A stretch of DNA of 45,759 nt from positions 1 to 45,759 of the forward strand of contig SVIZ01000014.1 in the NCBI GenBank assembly GCA_015069205.1. The letters are read 5' to 3'. The notes under the pieces were generated by a model. It searched no databases. It was not told where the DNA came from and worked only from the letters and a program-made list of their open reading frames with translations. Positions 25,168 to 34,297 of this stretch are shown piece after piece. This DNA comes from Oscillospiraceae bacterium (GTDB lineage: Bacteria; Bacillota; Clostridia; Saccharofermentanales; Saccharofermentanaceae). Within the stretch, counting starts at the first letter, position 1, and each line of letters starts with the position of its first letter. A program made the translations under genes and the position numbers.

Positions 25168-25203
25168 AAGTTAACATCATTTTCCCATTATGTCAATGGG
25201 TTT
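25168..25203 (-). promoter_or_regulatory. Promoter and shared operator for ECF leader, inside the end of dcd
   Basis: On the minus strand TTGACA (25191-25196), 17 bases, TAACTT (25168-25173). The palindrome AACCCAT-TGACATA-ATGGG covers the -35. The -35 bases are also the Leu-Thr codons at the end of dcd, so the operator overlaps that gene's last five codons and stop. Confidence 0.68.
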
Positions 25204-25730
25204 TCAGCATCCTTGAAGACACGGGAACCCGTGGCACCCTTCTGGCCTTGATACTTTCCGTCATAAGGATTAAGAGCATGATCATCCATCTCGGCAAAAA
25301 CAAGCTGGCCTACTCTTCTTCCCGCCTTAAGCTCGATTGCGCATCTGTTTGCGTTATAAAGTTCAAGTGTGATCTCGCCCTTAAATCCGGGATCTACCCA
25401 TCCGGCATTCTGGATGAAAAGGCCCATTCTGCCGAGCGAACTTCTGCCTTCCACAAACGCAGTGAGGTTATCGGGAAGCTCGAAATATTCCATCGTGGTA
25501 GCAAGAACAAACTGACCCGGCATGATGAGATAAGTATCAGTCGTGATGGTCTTATATTTGATCTCATTTTCGAGAGTGATAACGCTTGAAGGTGTATCGT
25601 CAACGACACTGAAAGTGCGGCCTAATCTTATGTCGACACTTGCAGGCTGTATCTGTTCTTTTGTAACAGGCTCGATAGTAAGTGTTTTTTCTTCGAGCAT
25701 CTTAAGTATTGTTCTGTCAGATAAAATCAT
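25188..25730 (-). CDS. dcd: dCTP deaminase, probably dUMP-forming
   Basis: A 180-residue enzyme of pyrimidine deoxynucleotide supply. Signature [14 protein letters not shown] lies at about residue 90 and is followed by [19 protein letters not shown]. The AGWVDPGF form resembles the bifunctional dCTP deaminase/dUTPase of actinobacteria and archaea (TAGF/TAGW) rather than the E. coli type, so it may release dUMP directly. GAGGT lies 8 bases before the ATG. It is the last gene of the Nudix-MBL-dcd operon. Confidence 0.92.
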   Translation of the reverse strand: MILSDRTILKMLEEKTLTIEPVTKEQIQPASVDIRLGRTFSVVDDTPSSVITLENEIKYKTITTDTYLIMPGQFVLATTMEYFELPDNLTAFVEGRSSLGRMGLFIQNAGWVDPGFKGEITLELYNANRCAIELKAGRRVGQLVFAEMDDHALNPYDGKYQGQKGATGSRVFKDAENPLT

Positions 25731-25753
25731 TCTTGTAACCTCGCAAATTCAAA

Positions 25754-26539
25754 TTATATATTCGAAGGAACATAGCACACAACGCTGTCAGGCTGGCTGT
25801 ATGTCTTACCTTCCAAAAGACTATATGAATGCTGTTTGCCGACACCGCCGAACCATTCATATGGCTTATCTTCAGATGTCTTGCCTTCACATATTTCCTT
25901 GATTCCGTCTCGCATGCATCTCATAAGAGAGATGTCATCGAAGTCACGCGCATGGCCGTGAAGGATCAGGTCAGCCCTGTCTTCAAGGAACATTATATTG
26001 TCCAATGCTTTCACGTATTCATTAAGAGATGAGCATCCGTCAAGCTGCATCCAGAGATGGTGATTTATGGCATCGCCCGTGAACAGTATCCTGTCTTCCC
26101 GAAGGAGCAGAACGATGCTTCCGGGAGTGTGTCCGGGAAGCGCAAAAACTTCCAATGTTCTTCCGCCGATATCAATAACGTCACCTTCTTTAACCGTCTT
26201 AAACGGTGGCATCTTAAAGCCGTATTTATCGCATACCTCTTTAAATTCAGGTTCATCGACAAACGACTCTGCAAGTTCAAGATCTTTGGAATCAATGAGT
26301 GCTTCATCAAAATATACGTTGCCAAAAATGTGGTCAGGATGACCGTGTGTATTTACCACAACAATAGGCTTGTCAGTAACTTCCCTTACGGCTTTTTTTA
26401 GGTCATTAAAACCATTCATCGTATCGATGACGCAAACCTTATCTTCACCTACGACAAAATAGCCTGTAGCCTGATGGCCTTCGTCCATGAGATAAATACC
26501 GGGTGCAACCTGCTTTACTAAGAGCTCAAGTCTTTCCAT
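25754..26539 (-). CDS. MBL-fold metallo-hydrolase
   Basis: A 261-residue beta-lactamase-fold hydrolase. The zinc motif HxHxDH reads VVNTHGHPDHIFGN at about residue 59; later ligands include FALPGHTPGSIVLL (about 132), FTGDAINHH and LHGHARDF (about 195). It resembles glyoxalase-II-like or RNase-like hydrolases but not class B beta-lactamases. It starts 2 bases after the Nudix stop, so they are coupled. Substrate unknown. Confidence 0.88.
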   Translation of the reverse strand: MERLELLVKQVAPGIYLMDEGHQATGYFVVGEDKVCVIDTMNGFNDLKKAVREVTDKPIVVVNTHGHPDHIFGNVYFDEALIDSKDLELAESFVDEPEFKEVCDKYGFKMPPFKTVKEGDVIDIGGRTLEVFALPGHTPGSIVLLLREDRILFTGDAINHHLWMQLDGCSSLNEYVKALDNIMFLEDRADLILHGHARDFDDISLMRCMRDGIKEICEGKTSEDKPYEWFGGVGKQHSYSLLEGKTYSQPDSVVCYVPSNI

Positions 26540-26541
26540 GC

Positions 26542-27036
26542 TTATTCTCCCTTTTTTCTCTCATCAGTCACGAAATGTTTTACCGTTTCAGAAGGGCTTG
26601 ATAACTCGGTTCTGAAAAACTCCGGATACATTGTTATCTTGTCGTCAACACTTGCCCAAACGAGATGTTCTTTGCATCCGTCTTCATTAAAGTCACTTGA
26701 TACGGGTTCGAAATCTTCAGGCACTTTCATGTAGAAGAAATATGACACTTCGTAAACAAGTTTGCCCATGTTTCTTTGGGTATCTCCGTAGAAATAATTC
26801 TCGTGGATAAACCCGAGCCTGTCTACTTCCATCTTTATGCCGGTCTCTTCGAAAACTTCACGGATAACTGCTTCTTCGGCGATCTCACCGAAATGTATCC
26901 TTCCGCCTACGGAATAAAGATAATCAACGCCGGTATTTCCTACCATCAGGAATTTTCCGTTTTTCAGAATGATCGCCCCTACCCTGATGTTGATAAAACC
27001 ATCACAACAGGGAACTGTCATGTCATTAATGTTCAT
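26542..27036 (-). CDS. Nudix hydrolase
   Basis: A 164-residue Nudix protein starting at ATG 27036 (AAGGA 8 bases upstream); the TTG at 27057 is less likely. The Nudix box spans GGRIHFGEIAEEAV and REVFEETGI (residues about 44-67), all metal-binding glutamates intact. CCDGFINIRVGAIILKNGKFLM at the start is like MutT/NudG-type pyrophosphohydrolases. First gene of the Nudix-MBL-dcd unit, so a role in cleaning nucleotide pools is a fair guess. Confidence 0.86.
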   Translation of the reverse strand: MNINDMTVPCCDGFINIRVGAIILKNGKFLMVGNTGVDYLYSVGGRIHFGEIAEEAVIREVFEETGIKMEVDRLGFIHENYFYGDTQRNMGKLVYEVSYFFYMKVPEDFEPVSSDFNEDGCKEHLVWASVDDKITMYPEFFRTELSSPSETVKHFVTDERKKGE

Positions 27037-27112
27037 AATAAAATCCTTTATCCTCAAATAGAAGTAACTTCGCTTCCGATATTAGAGGATTATAACATAA
27101 GGATCTGAAAAA

Positions 27113-28354
27113 TCAGGGTGCTTCAAATCCGGCAACATCACTTGCGCCGGAAGATATAACTTCATACGCGATGCCGTTTTCTTCAAGAAGTGATAGGAAC
27201 GCATCAACAACGGAAGACCCGGTAAATCTCTGCTGGATCGATAGCGATATATTGCCGCCGGCAGCGCCTAAGATAACCATAAGACTGAAAGTGCACGGAG
27301 GGTGTGTCCAGAACTCTTTCATGTATTGTCCGATCGTCGGATATTTCCATTTGCCGGGATAGCTTACCAGATAACTTATGAACCCTTCACCGCCGTTAAA
27401 CATCGCCGTGAAGATATCTTTACGAGCTTTGAGGGAAGGATTCGAATTCATTATTCCTTTAACAGTTGAAGCATTGACCGCAAGACCTGCTGCGACCTGT
27501 TCTTCCCTGCTCTGCACGAACGTCTTGCCGCGGTAAACCGTGCCCTGAGTCGAAAGAGGCATGGAGCTTACTATCGGAGAATAATCGAAGATTGACATGC
27601 CGAGGCAGTTATGATTAGTAGCTTCAGCGCCGACCATCGGTCTGGCGTTTATGACATATGAACTGATGATGGGTTTTGACCTGTCAGGATAAAGCGAATC
27701 GATAGCTTTGCCCATCAGGAGTTCGACCATCGTACCCGGAGTGGAATCGTTTTCGCGCACGAATTTAATGAATGCGTCTTCAGGGATCTTAACGTCCCAA
27801 ATGACAGGTGACGACTTCGTAAGTCCGCCGTCTGTCTCCAAAGTAAATGCGGGAGTGTAAGACGCTTCCGGTGCGGGGACTTCTTCGATGGTATCCTGCG
27901 GATCTGCCATCTCTGCTTCAATATCAGATGCTTCCAGTTCAGGAATCGCATCTATTCCATAAACGTTTTTGCAGTAATGATAAAGGATCGTTGCGAGCAC
28001 TCTGTACATGCCCGTGCCGTCAGTTATTCCGTGGAAGAAGTCGAGATAAATGCAGTCATCCAGAAAAGATACCGCCCACACGTGATAATTGGTCATGGCA
28101 GAATTAAGAATGACTCTTACATCGCTGTTTATGACCACTATAGGAAGATCGTTATCTGCATATTCAAAAGACTCGACCGTAGAGACCAGACGTCCCATGA
28201 AATACGGGAATCTTAAAGACGCTGAAGCGACTGAAGATTTCAATGCATCAGGATCGATCTTATCTTTAAGTCTGACCTTAAAACGGACGGCATAATCAAC
28301 CCCGGCGCCGATAGCGCCGTAAACGTGCATTGTATCTCCGGTAGTGATCTTCAT
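27113..28354 (-). CDS. Condensation/alcohol-acyltransferase-like protein
   Basis: A 413-residue cytoplasmic protein. The HxxxDG catalytic signature of CoA-dependent acyltransferases and condensation domains reads FFHGITDGTGMYR at about residue 107. The DFGxG-type second motif is not obvious. There is no carrier-protein domain and no peptide synthetase next to it, so it is a stand-alone acyltransferase-like enzyme. AGAGGT lies 8 bases before the ATG. Substrate unknown. Confidence 0.75.
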   Translation of the reverse strand: MKITTGDTMHVYGAIGAGVDYAVRFKVRLKDKIDPDALKSSVASASLRFPYFMGRLVSTVESFEYADNDLPIVVINSDVRVILNSAMTNYHVWAVSFLDDCIYLDFFHGITDGTGMYRVLATILYHYCKNVYGIDAIPELEASDIEAEMADPQDTIEEVPAPEASYTPAFTLETDGGLTKSSPVIWDVKIPEDAFIKFVRENDSTPGTMVELLMGKAIDSLYPDRSKPIISSYVINARPMVGAEATNHNCLGMSIFDYSPIVSSMPLSTQGTVYRGKTFVQSREEQVAAGLAVNASTVKGIMNSNPSLKARKDIFTAMFNGGEGFISYLVSYPGKWKYPTIGQYMKEFWTHPPCTFSLMVILGAAGGNISLSIQQRFTGSSVVDAFLSLLEENGIAYEVISSGASDVAGFEAP

Positions 28355-28408
28355 GGATAAAACCTCTTTTGAAGAATATGCTTACCTAATTATACAAAAC
28401 ACCTTAAG

Positions 28409-29221
28409 TTATTTTAATGCAGTGACTAAGAAGTGAGGGCTTATACCCATCAGAGTTTCTTCATGTTCAGTTGTCCTGATTATGCGCAGGAGCCGTTCGC
28501 GCTTTCTATCGTCACTCCACTTATCGACGATATCAGGAGTGATCCATGCGCATCCTTCAACAGCCGCACTCTCGATGATCTTAAACTTAGCTTCGGAAAC
28601 TTCATTTCTCAATCTGTCGATCGTATGGAAATATGCATTCGAGATAAAGAACGGATATTCCCTCGGTCTTATGTGCTCACCTTTTTTCATCTCACGGATT
28701 ATCATGTCCATGTAGATGTCATCATCGAGGAACTCATTTGCAGTACCGTAAACCGTCAGTGCCCAAGTTGCGCTGCTAAACTTCGAGATGCCTGCCGCGA
28801 TAAGAATGCCGCCCGGTTTAAGAACACGGTGGGCCTCCGACAATGCAAGCAGCCTGTCTTCTTTACTCATCAGGTGATACAAAGGACCCATGAGAAGAAC
28901 CATGTCTGCGCTGTTATTGGGTTTATCGAGTTTGCGCGCATCACCGACCTCAGCTTCATAAGGTGTCGTCATGTGTTGCTTTGCATATTCAACAGCCGTG
29001 GGAGCGAGTTCGATCAAGGTTACTTTATGGCCCTTAGATGCGAGCCAGTCAGCATACATTCCGATGCCACCGCCGACATCGTAGATCTTCAGCTTACCGT
29101 TAAGGTATCTGCTGATGATCTCTTTGCTTCTCCAGAATTCAACAACGCCAAGTCCGCGTTCAAGACGTCCTATCTCCGCACCGCCATTATAGAACTCATA
29201 TACTTCGTCTATTCTTTCCAT
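28409..29221 (-). CDS. Class I SAM-dependent methyltransferase (UbiE/type 11)
   Basis: A 270-residue methyltransferase. The SAM-binding motif YDVGGGIGMYADWLASKG lies at about residue 47, with LIELAPTAVEYA next (motif II), and the DMVLLMGPLYHLMSKEDRL segment near residue 108 is typical of type 11 domains. Upstream on the same strand is a disabled P-loop kinase gene. Substrate unknown. Confidence 0.87.
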   Translation of the reverse strand: MERIDEVYEFYNGGAEIGRLERGLGVVEFWRSKEIISRYLNGKLKIYDVGGGIGMYADWLASKGHKVTLIELAPTAVEYAKQHMTTPYEAEVGDARKLDKPNNSADMVLLMGPLYHLMSKEDRLLALSEAHRVLKPGGILIAAGISKFSSATWALTVYGTANEFLDDDIYMDMIIREMKKGEHIRPREYPFFISNAYFHTIDRLRNEVSEAKFKIIESAAVEGCAWITPDIVDKWSDDRKRERLLRIIRTTEHEETLMGISPHFLVTALK

Positions 29222-29234
29222 ATTCTTTTCCCCG

Positions 29235-29562
29235 TCAATCTTGCAAAAGCGAATCTACTGTCTGTTCGTAACTGTCTTCGATCAGAGTCACCTGCTGACC
29301 GAAAGCTTCAAGAAATTGCCTGTTGTCCCTTTTAAGAACGTCTTTTGTTAAATCGTCACACAGTCTTTTCTCAATAACGGATGCGTTGGATATTATGTTG
29401 TCAAAATTCTTCTCAATGTATTCTTCTGTAAATGCCAGACATATTAATCTTATCGAAAAAAGGTACTGTTCGTCAAAGTCTTTTTACCAGGTGGCCGGCA
29501 CATAGCATCCTTCAACGATCATATCCTGTATGTGATGCGCCTGTAATCAGAATGATCTTCAG
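29235..29562 (-). pseudogene. Degraded P-loop kinase gene with internal deletion
   Basis: Fills the 370-base gap between the methyltransferase and the hydrolase. On the minus strand, after GGAGGAG, CTG at 29562 begins KIILITGASHTGYDR, the start of a small ATP-binding kinase that normally reads GASHTGK. The frame breaks there. A shifted frame then gives VEGCYVPATW, a stop (TAA at 29484-29486 where Lys is expected), and 82 open codons beginning KDFDEQYL that hold FTEEYIEKNFDNIISNASV and end SLLQD at 29235. About 60 middle residues are missing. No start codon serves the second part. Confidence 0.7.
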
Positions 29563-29589
29563 AAGTCTCCTCCGGGGTTTTGAAAGAGT

Positions 29590-30492
29590 TTATCCCCAGG
29601 AAGCGATCAATTCAACAGAGAGATCGACAAGATGTTCGCCTTCCACTCCGTCCATCGTATGCGTGGCTCCTTCGATAACGATGAACTCCACATTCGGGAA
29701 AGCCGCCAATGCGGGCTTGAAGAATTCGGGATCTTCTCCAAAGCTTCCTTCAGTTCCCGTAAAAATGGCCACTGGGATCTTGCAGGTCTTAAAGAGAGGA
29801 TAGATATCAGTAGTGATCAGTTCTATGTCATTCTCGAACCACATGATGTCGGGAGCATAAAAACTCGGATCGACAAGTATCATACCTTTGATATCATCCT
29901 GTCTGAACGTTCCGGCATAAGATGCGACCATGCCACCCATGCTGTGTCCATAAAGGAATATGTTGGAAGTATCAACTTCCGAGAAATACGAGCATGAATC
30001 GATTACCGCATAAAGATCCAGGATCTGATCGACAATAAAATTGCCGAGCCACTCGGGATCATCACCGCTTTCCGGAGGAGTACCGTTCTGACAGAGAAAT
30101 TCGATTACCGCATATCCGTGCTCGGCATAATGTTCGGCTTTATCAGAATATCTTCCGAGCGGAGCATAAAGGCCGTTCACGATTATTATCGTCTTAAACG
30201 GACCCTGACCTTTGGGCACGGTAAGCCTGCCGTAGATCGCTCCGCCATCGCGGTAAAAAACCACATCCCTGGAACGGCCTTCAGCCTTCTCGACTATTGG
30301 CATGGATATTGAATATTCAAATCGCGGATATTCATCTTCGATCTTGATCAGTCTTTCTTTGATCGGCTGCCTCTCGTTCTCGACTGCTGTCCTGTTCGGC
30401 TTGGAATTAACAGGCTTTGACGTGCACGAAGCCAGTAACATAGCCGTTGCAACGATAAATATCAGGATTTTGAATATTGACGGTTTTCTCAT
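29590..30492 (-). CDS. Alpha/beta-hydrolase lipoprotein
   Basis: A 300-residue protein with a lipoprotein signal (lipobox LLASC near residue 22). The serine-hydrolase elbow FLYGHSMGGMVASYAG is at about residue 184 and the catalytic His lies in EGATHTMDG near residue 280. It is an exported, membrane-anchored esterase or lipase-like enzyme with unknown substrate. The ATG shares one base with the stop of the DUF362 gene (TAATG), so the two are coupled. Confidence 0.85.
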   Translation of the reverse strand: MRKPSIFKILIFIVATAMLLASCTSKPVNSKPNRTAVENERQPIKERLIKIEDEYPRFEYSISMPIVEKAEGRSRDVVFYRDGGAIYGRLTVPKGQGPFKTIIIVNGLYAPLGRYSDKAEHYAEHGYAVIEFLCQNGTPPESGDDPEWLGNFIVDQILDLYAVIDSCSYFSEVDTSNIFLYGHSMGGMVASYAGTFRQDDIKGMILVDPSFYAPDIMWFENDIELITTDIYPLFKTCKIPVAIFTGTEGSFGEDPEFFKPALAAFPNVEFIVIEGATHTMDGVEGEHLVDLSVELIASWG

Positions 30493-31616
30493 TACTTCAT
30501 GATCACGAGCTCGTAATCACGAGTTCCTATTCCGATCTTCTCTCCATGCTCAAGTGTTTCTGCCCATGAGACATTAGGATTGCTGTTATGCCATACATCT
30601 CCGTGGTCGTGGAAGTGTGCGCTTCTCATATTGTCACCGAGCTGGCTGTTGCTTACAGGCTCAGCCTTCTGGCAAAGATCAACGCATGCCTGGTCAAGAG
30701 CGACAGGATCAAAAGATGCGAGCATTCCGATGTCAGGAAGGATGGGCGCATCGTTCTCGCCATGACAGTCACAGTTCGGCGATACGTCAGTTATGAGGCT
30801 GATATGGAAACTGGGTCTGCTGCTGATAACCGCAGCAGTATATTCTGCCATCTTTCTTCCGAGCATCGATGCTGCATCCCAGTTGTCGTTTTCGATTGCA
30901 TCGAAAGCGCAGGCTCCGATGCAGCGGCCGCAGCCTTTGCACTTAGCGGGATCTATCCTCGCTTTGCCATTCTCGTAGATGAACGCATCGGAACCGCATT
31001 CTTTAGAGCATCTCCTGCATCCTCTGCAGCGCTCCGTAATGACATGCGGATGACCGCTCTGGTGCTGCTGCATCTTACCCGCACGGCTTCCGCAACCCAT
31101 GCCGATATTCTTTATACAGCCGCCGAAGCCTGCCTGCTCATGTCCTTTGAAATGCGTAAGAGAGATAAAGATATCGGCATCCATTACGGCACGGCCGATG
31201 TAAGCTTCCTTGCAGTACTCACCGTTGGGAACGGGAACGATTATGTCGTCAGTTCCTCTAAGTCCGTCAGCGATGATTATCTGGCATCCGGTAGTAACCG
31301 TGTTAAAACCGTTGATGTTTGCGCAGTCCATGTGCTCGAGCGCATGCTTACGGCTTCCGGGATAAAGCGTGTTGCAGTCGGTAAGGAAAGGCATCCCCCC
31401 CAATTCTTTAACAACATCGGCAACAGCCTTGGCATAATTGGGCCTTAAATAAGCGAGATTTCCGAGTTCGCCGAAATGCATTTTAATGGCAACAAACTTG
31501 TTGTCCATATCGATAGACTGGATTCCCGCAAGCTTTATAAGCTTTTGAAGCTTGGCAGTAAGTGGCGTGCCCAGACCCGTACGAAAATCAGTAAAATACA
31601 CTTTTGATTTATCCAT
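30492..31616 (-). CDS. DUF362 protein with two 4Fe-4S clusters
   Basis: A 374-residue iron-sulfur protein. Two ferredoxin-type motifs lie at about residues 193-237: CRGCRRCSKECGSD and CKGCGRCIGACAFD. The N-terminal and C-terminal parts (VAIKMHFGELGN; ALDQACVDLCQK) are the DUF362 fold, linked to unknown redox metabolism in anaerobes. AGGTG lies 7-8 bases before the ATG. It is followed by the coupled hydrolase lipoprotein. Confidence 0.9.
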   Translation of the reverse strand: MDKSKVYFTDFRTGLGTPLTAKLQKLIKLAGIQSIDMDNKFVAIKMHFGELGNLAYLRPNYAKAVADVVKELGGMPFLTDCNTLYPGSRKHALEHMDCANINGFNTVTTGCQIIIADGLRGTDDIIVPVPNGEYCKEAYIGRAVMDADIFISLTHFKGHEQAGFGGCIKNIGMGCGSRAGKMQQHQSGHPHVITERCRGCRRCSKECGSDAFIYENGKARIDPAKCKGCGRCIGACAFDAIENDNWDAASMLGRKMAEYTAAVISSRPSFHISLITDVSPNCDCHGENDAPILPDIGMLASFDPVALDQACVDLCQKAEPVSNSQLGDNMRSAHFHDHGDVWHNSNPNVSWAETLEHGEKIGIGTRDYELVIMK

Positions 31617-31721
31617 TTAGCACCTCCCGGCAATAATCAGACTATCGTTCAGATAGAAAAATTATAGCATTTTGGAGGTGCAAAAATGAATTATATTACT
31701 GTCTTATGTTTACGGTTCCTT

Positions 31722-32375
31722 TTATGTCTTCCTGTTCTTCTTGGACATGAAGATACCGATCTCCTGAATAAGCATTACCATGATTATTAGCAAGGCAACG
31801 GTCGTAAAGAGAACGTCCTTCTGGTAGCGGTAGTAGCCGTACTGCAGGGCAATCGCACCAAGTCCGCCGCCTCCGATAACACCTGCCATCGCAGAGTATC
31901 CCAATACGGTTGCCACGTTGATCGCACCGCCCTGAAGAAGTGAAGGTGTTGCTTCAGGAATAATAAAGTGGATTATCGTATATAAAGGCGATGCGCCCAT
32001 TGAAGTAGCTGCTTCGATAATGCCGGGCTGCACCTCATTAAGTGAGGACTCGACCATTCTCGCAACGATCGGGATAGCGCCTATCGTTAGAGGTACGATC
32101 GCAGCCGTGGTACCGATGGACTGGCCTACGATGAATCTCGTAAACGGGATGAGGAGTACGAGGAGGATCAGGAACGGTAATGACCGCGTGATGTTTACGA
32201 TGGCTCCGATAATGAAGTTGACGGGCCTGTTCTCGAGCAGGCGTCCTTTTGATGTCGCATAGAGCAGGACTCCCAAAGGCATTCCGACCGCATATGAAAA
32301 AAGCGAAGCGAAGAACGTCATCACAAACGTCTCCCAGACACCCGTTATGATCGCATCTCTAATATAATCACTCAT
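31722..32375 (-). CDS. metI: Methionine ABC transporter permease
   Basis: A 217-residue permease with five membrane helices. The EAA loop that contacts the ATPase reads EAATSMGASPLYTIIHFIIP (about residues 120-139). GGAGGTGA lies 6 bases before the ATG. It overlaps metN by 8 bases. With MetN and the separately encoded MetQ it imports methionine and possibly cystine derivatives. There is no clear terminator after it; the DUF362 gene starts 105 bases further on from its own TATAAT-containing region. Confidence 0.94.
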   Translation of the reverse strand: MSDYIRDAIITGVWETFVMTFFASLFSYAVGMPLGVLLYATSKGRLLENRPVNFIIGAIVNITRSLPFLILLVLLIPFTRFIVGQSIGTTAAIVPLTIGAIPIVARMVESSLNEVQPGIIEAATSMGASPLYTIIHFIIPEATPSLLQGGAINVATVLGYSAMAGVIGGGGLGAIALQYGYYRYQKDVLFTTVALLIIMVMLIQEIGIFMSKKNRKT

Positions 32376-33375
32376 TTCTGTTCACCTCCGATACAGACAG
32401 TCCGCCTCTTTTGAAGAAGTCGATGACCGTCTGGCGGTCTTCTGCCAATTCAGGAAGCTCGATGATCATCTGGCCGTAGCCGATACCGCCGACACTTCTT
32501 GTATTTGCACTTAAGATATTTACTTTAAGACCTGTTTCTTCGACGAGATTTGCAATGAACGGGACGTTCGACTGCGTACCGTCGAAAACGATCCTTACGA
32601 TCTGTCCGTTCTCGTCAGACGGATCAAAGGGATTGCTCGGGAAGACCAGTTTTTTTGCTGCCTTCGACTGGGGATTTGAGAATACCTCTTTTACATCACC
32701 AACCTCAGCAAGATTACCGTTGTCAATGATCGCGACACGGTCGCAGATCTTTTCGACTACACTCATCTCATGAGTGATGATAACTATCGTAAGTTTTCTT
32801 TCTTCGTTGATCTTCTTCAAAAGATCCAGTATCTCTCCCGTGATCTTCGGGTCTAAAGCGCTCGTTGCCTCATCGCACAAAAGCACCTTCGGGTCTACGG
32901 CAAGCGCTCTTGCTATTGCAACTCTCTGCTTCTGGCCACCTGAAAGACGCGCGGGATATTCATTTGACTTCTCAAGAAGACCTACGACTTCCAGCATCTG
33001 CTTTGCCTTTTCGCGACGGACGGCACGAGGAAGGCCGATTATCTTCATGGACTGTTCAACGTTCTGGATAACGGTGCGCTGGTTAACGAGGTTGAATCCC
33101 TGGAAGATCATTGAGATGCTGTGACGCACAGAGCGAAGTTCCTTCGGCTTAAGAGTTGCAAGATCTTTTCCATAGAACTCGACCGAACCTGAAGATACTT
33201 CCTCAAGTCTGTTAAGTGTACGTACAAGTGTTGATTTGCCTGCGCCGCTCATTCCAATGATGCCGAAGATCTCGCCTTCGTTGATCGTAAGGCTTACGTC
33301 TTTTAACGCCGTGAACTCTTTACCGTCGTTCTTATATATCTTGGATACGTTTTTTAATTCAAATACCGTTTCCAT
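32368..33375 (-). CDS. metN: Methionine ABC transporter ATP-binding protein
   Basis: A 335-residue ATPase. Walker A GMSGAGKST (about residue 41), signature LSGGQKQRVAIARAL (about 144) and Walker B VLLCDEATSALD (about 164) are intact. The last 75 residues form a NIL domain (VEETGLKVNILSANTRS), the site where methionine inhibits transport in MetN. Its start shares one base with the mccA stop. Methionine uptake is therefore joined to conversion to cysteine in one operon. Confidence 0.95.
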   Translation of the reverse strand: METVFELKNVSKIYKNDGKEFTALKDVSLTINEGEIFGIIGMSGAGKSTLVRTLNRLEEVSSGSVEFYGKDLATLKPKELRSVRHSISMIFQGFNLVNQRTVIQNVEQSMKIIGLPRAVRREKAKQMLEVVGLLEKSNEYPARLSGGQKQRVAIARALAVDPKVLLCDEATSALDPKITGEILDLLKKINEERKLTIVIITHEMSVVEKICDRVAIIDNGNLAEVGDVKEVFSNPQSKAAKKLVFPSNPFDPSDENGQIVRIVFDGTQSNVPFIANLVEETGLKVNILSANTRSVGGIGYGQMIIELPELAEDRQTVIDFFKRGGLSVSEVNRNE

Positions 33376-34289
33376 CAGTCATATAATCCTTTGCTTAAAT
33401 ATCTGTCTCCTCTGTCAGGGAAAACAGTTACTATGTTTCCTTCATCGATTTCTTCCGCAAGCTTGAGTGCTGCAGCAAGTGCAGCGCCTGATGATGATCC
33501 TGCTAGAATCCCTTCATGCTTTGCGAGATTTCTTGAAGCCGCAAAAGCCTCGTCATCGTTGATCTTTATGACCTTATCCACCAATGTGATATCCATGGTG
33601 TCAGCAATGAAATCGTTGCCTATTCCTTCGATGTTGTAATCGAAATGTTCACCGCCGCCGATCGTTGATCCGTAAGGGTCTGCAAGAACACCTACGACAC
33701 CGGGGTTCTGCTCTTTAAGATACTTAACCACACCCGAGAATGTTCCGCCGCTTCCTGCTCCTGCTACGAAATAATCGATCTTGCCGTCAAGCTGGGAATA
33801 GATCTCAGGACCTGTTGTCTCGTAGTGAGCCAAGGGATTTGCGGGGTTTCTGAACTGTCTTAATGAAATGGAATCCGGAATCGTCTTAAGCATCTCTTCT
33901 GCTTTTTCTTCTGCGCCGAGCATTCCGCCTTCTCTTGATGTGTGGACTATCTCTGCGCCCAAAGCCTTCATTACGATCTGCTTCTCAACAGAGAATTTCT
34001 CCGGCACCGTGAAGATTACCCTGTATCCCTGGTTAAGCGCGGCAACCGCGATTCCGATGCCTGTGTTTCCTGCGGTAGCATCAATGATCGTTCCGCCTTC
34101 TTTGAGAAGACCTCTCTTCTTTGCATCATCGATCATGTAAACGCCTACACGGTCTTTAACGCTTCCTGCGGGATTCATCAATTCGAGTTTTGCATAGATA
34201 TTTACACCGGGCTTGACGCCCATATGATTGATCTTGATTATCGGAGTATTGCCGATCATTTCTCTGATATTGTCATATACGTTATTCAT
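33375..34289 (-). CDS. mccA: Cystathionine beta-synthase-type PLP enzyme (MccA) or cysteine synthase
   Basis: A 304-residue fold-type II PLP enzyme. PLP lysine lies in AGSVKDRVGVYM (about residue 42), the phosphate loop in ATAGNTGIG, and GAGSGGTFSG and GSSSGAALAAAL are present. EGILAGSSSGAAL with NIVTVFPDRGDRYLSK is closer to B. subtilis MccA (O-acetylserine + homocysteine to cystathionine) than to CysK, judged by memory. The genetic neighbours (mccB and metN/I) agree. CysK activity cannot be excluded. Confidence 0.85.
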   Translation of the reverse strand: MNNVYDNIREMIGNTPIIKINHMGVKPGVNIYAKLELMNPAGSVKDRVGVYMIDDAKKRGLLKEGGTIIDATAGNTGIGIAVAALNQGYRVIFTVPEKFSVEKQIVMKALGAEIVHTSREGGMLGAEEKAEEMLKTIPDSISLRQFRNPANPLAHYETTGPEIYSQLDGKIDYFVAGAGSGGTFSGVVKYLKEQNPGVVGVLADPYGSTIGGGEHFDYNIEGIGNDFIADTMDITLVDKVIKINDDEAFAASRNLAKHEGILAGSSSGAALAAALKLAEEIDEGNIVTVFPDRGDRYLSKGLYD

Positions 34290-34297
34290 ATTTCACC

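Noticed and set aside
25754..26539. Metallo-beta-lactamase resistance gene
   Set aside because: The fold is shared but the arrangement (Nudix, dcd neighbours; general HxHxDH hydrolase pattern) points to a housekeeping hydrolase.
29323..29505. Plus-strand ORF opposite the kinase remnant
   Set aside because: It is antisense to the readable remnant of a P-loop kinase on the minus strand and has no ribosome site.
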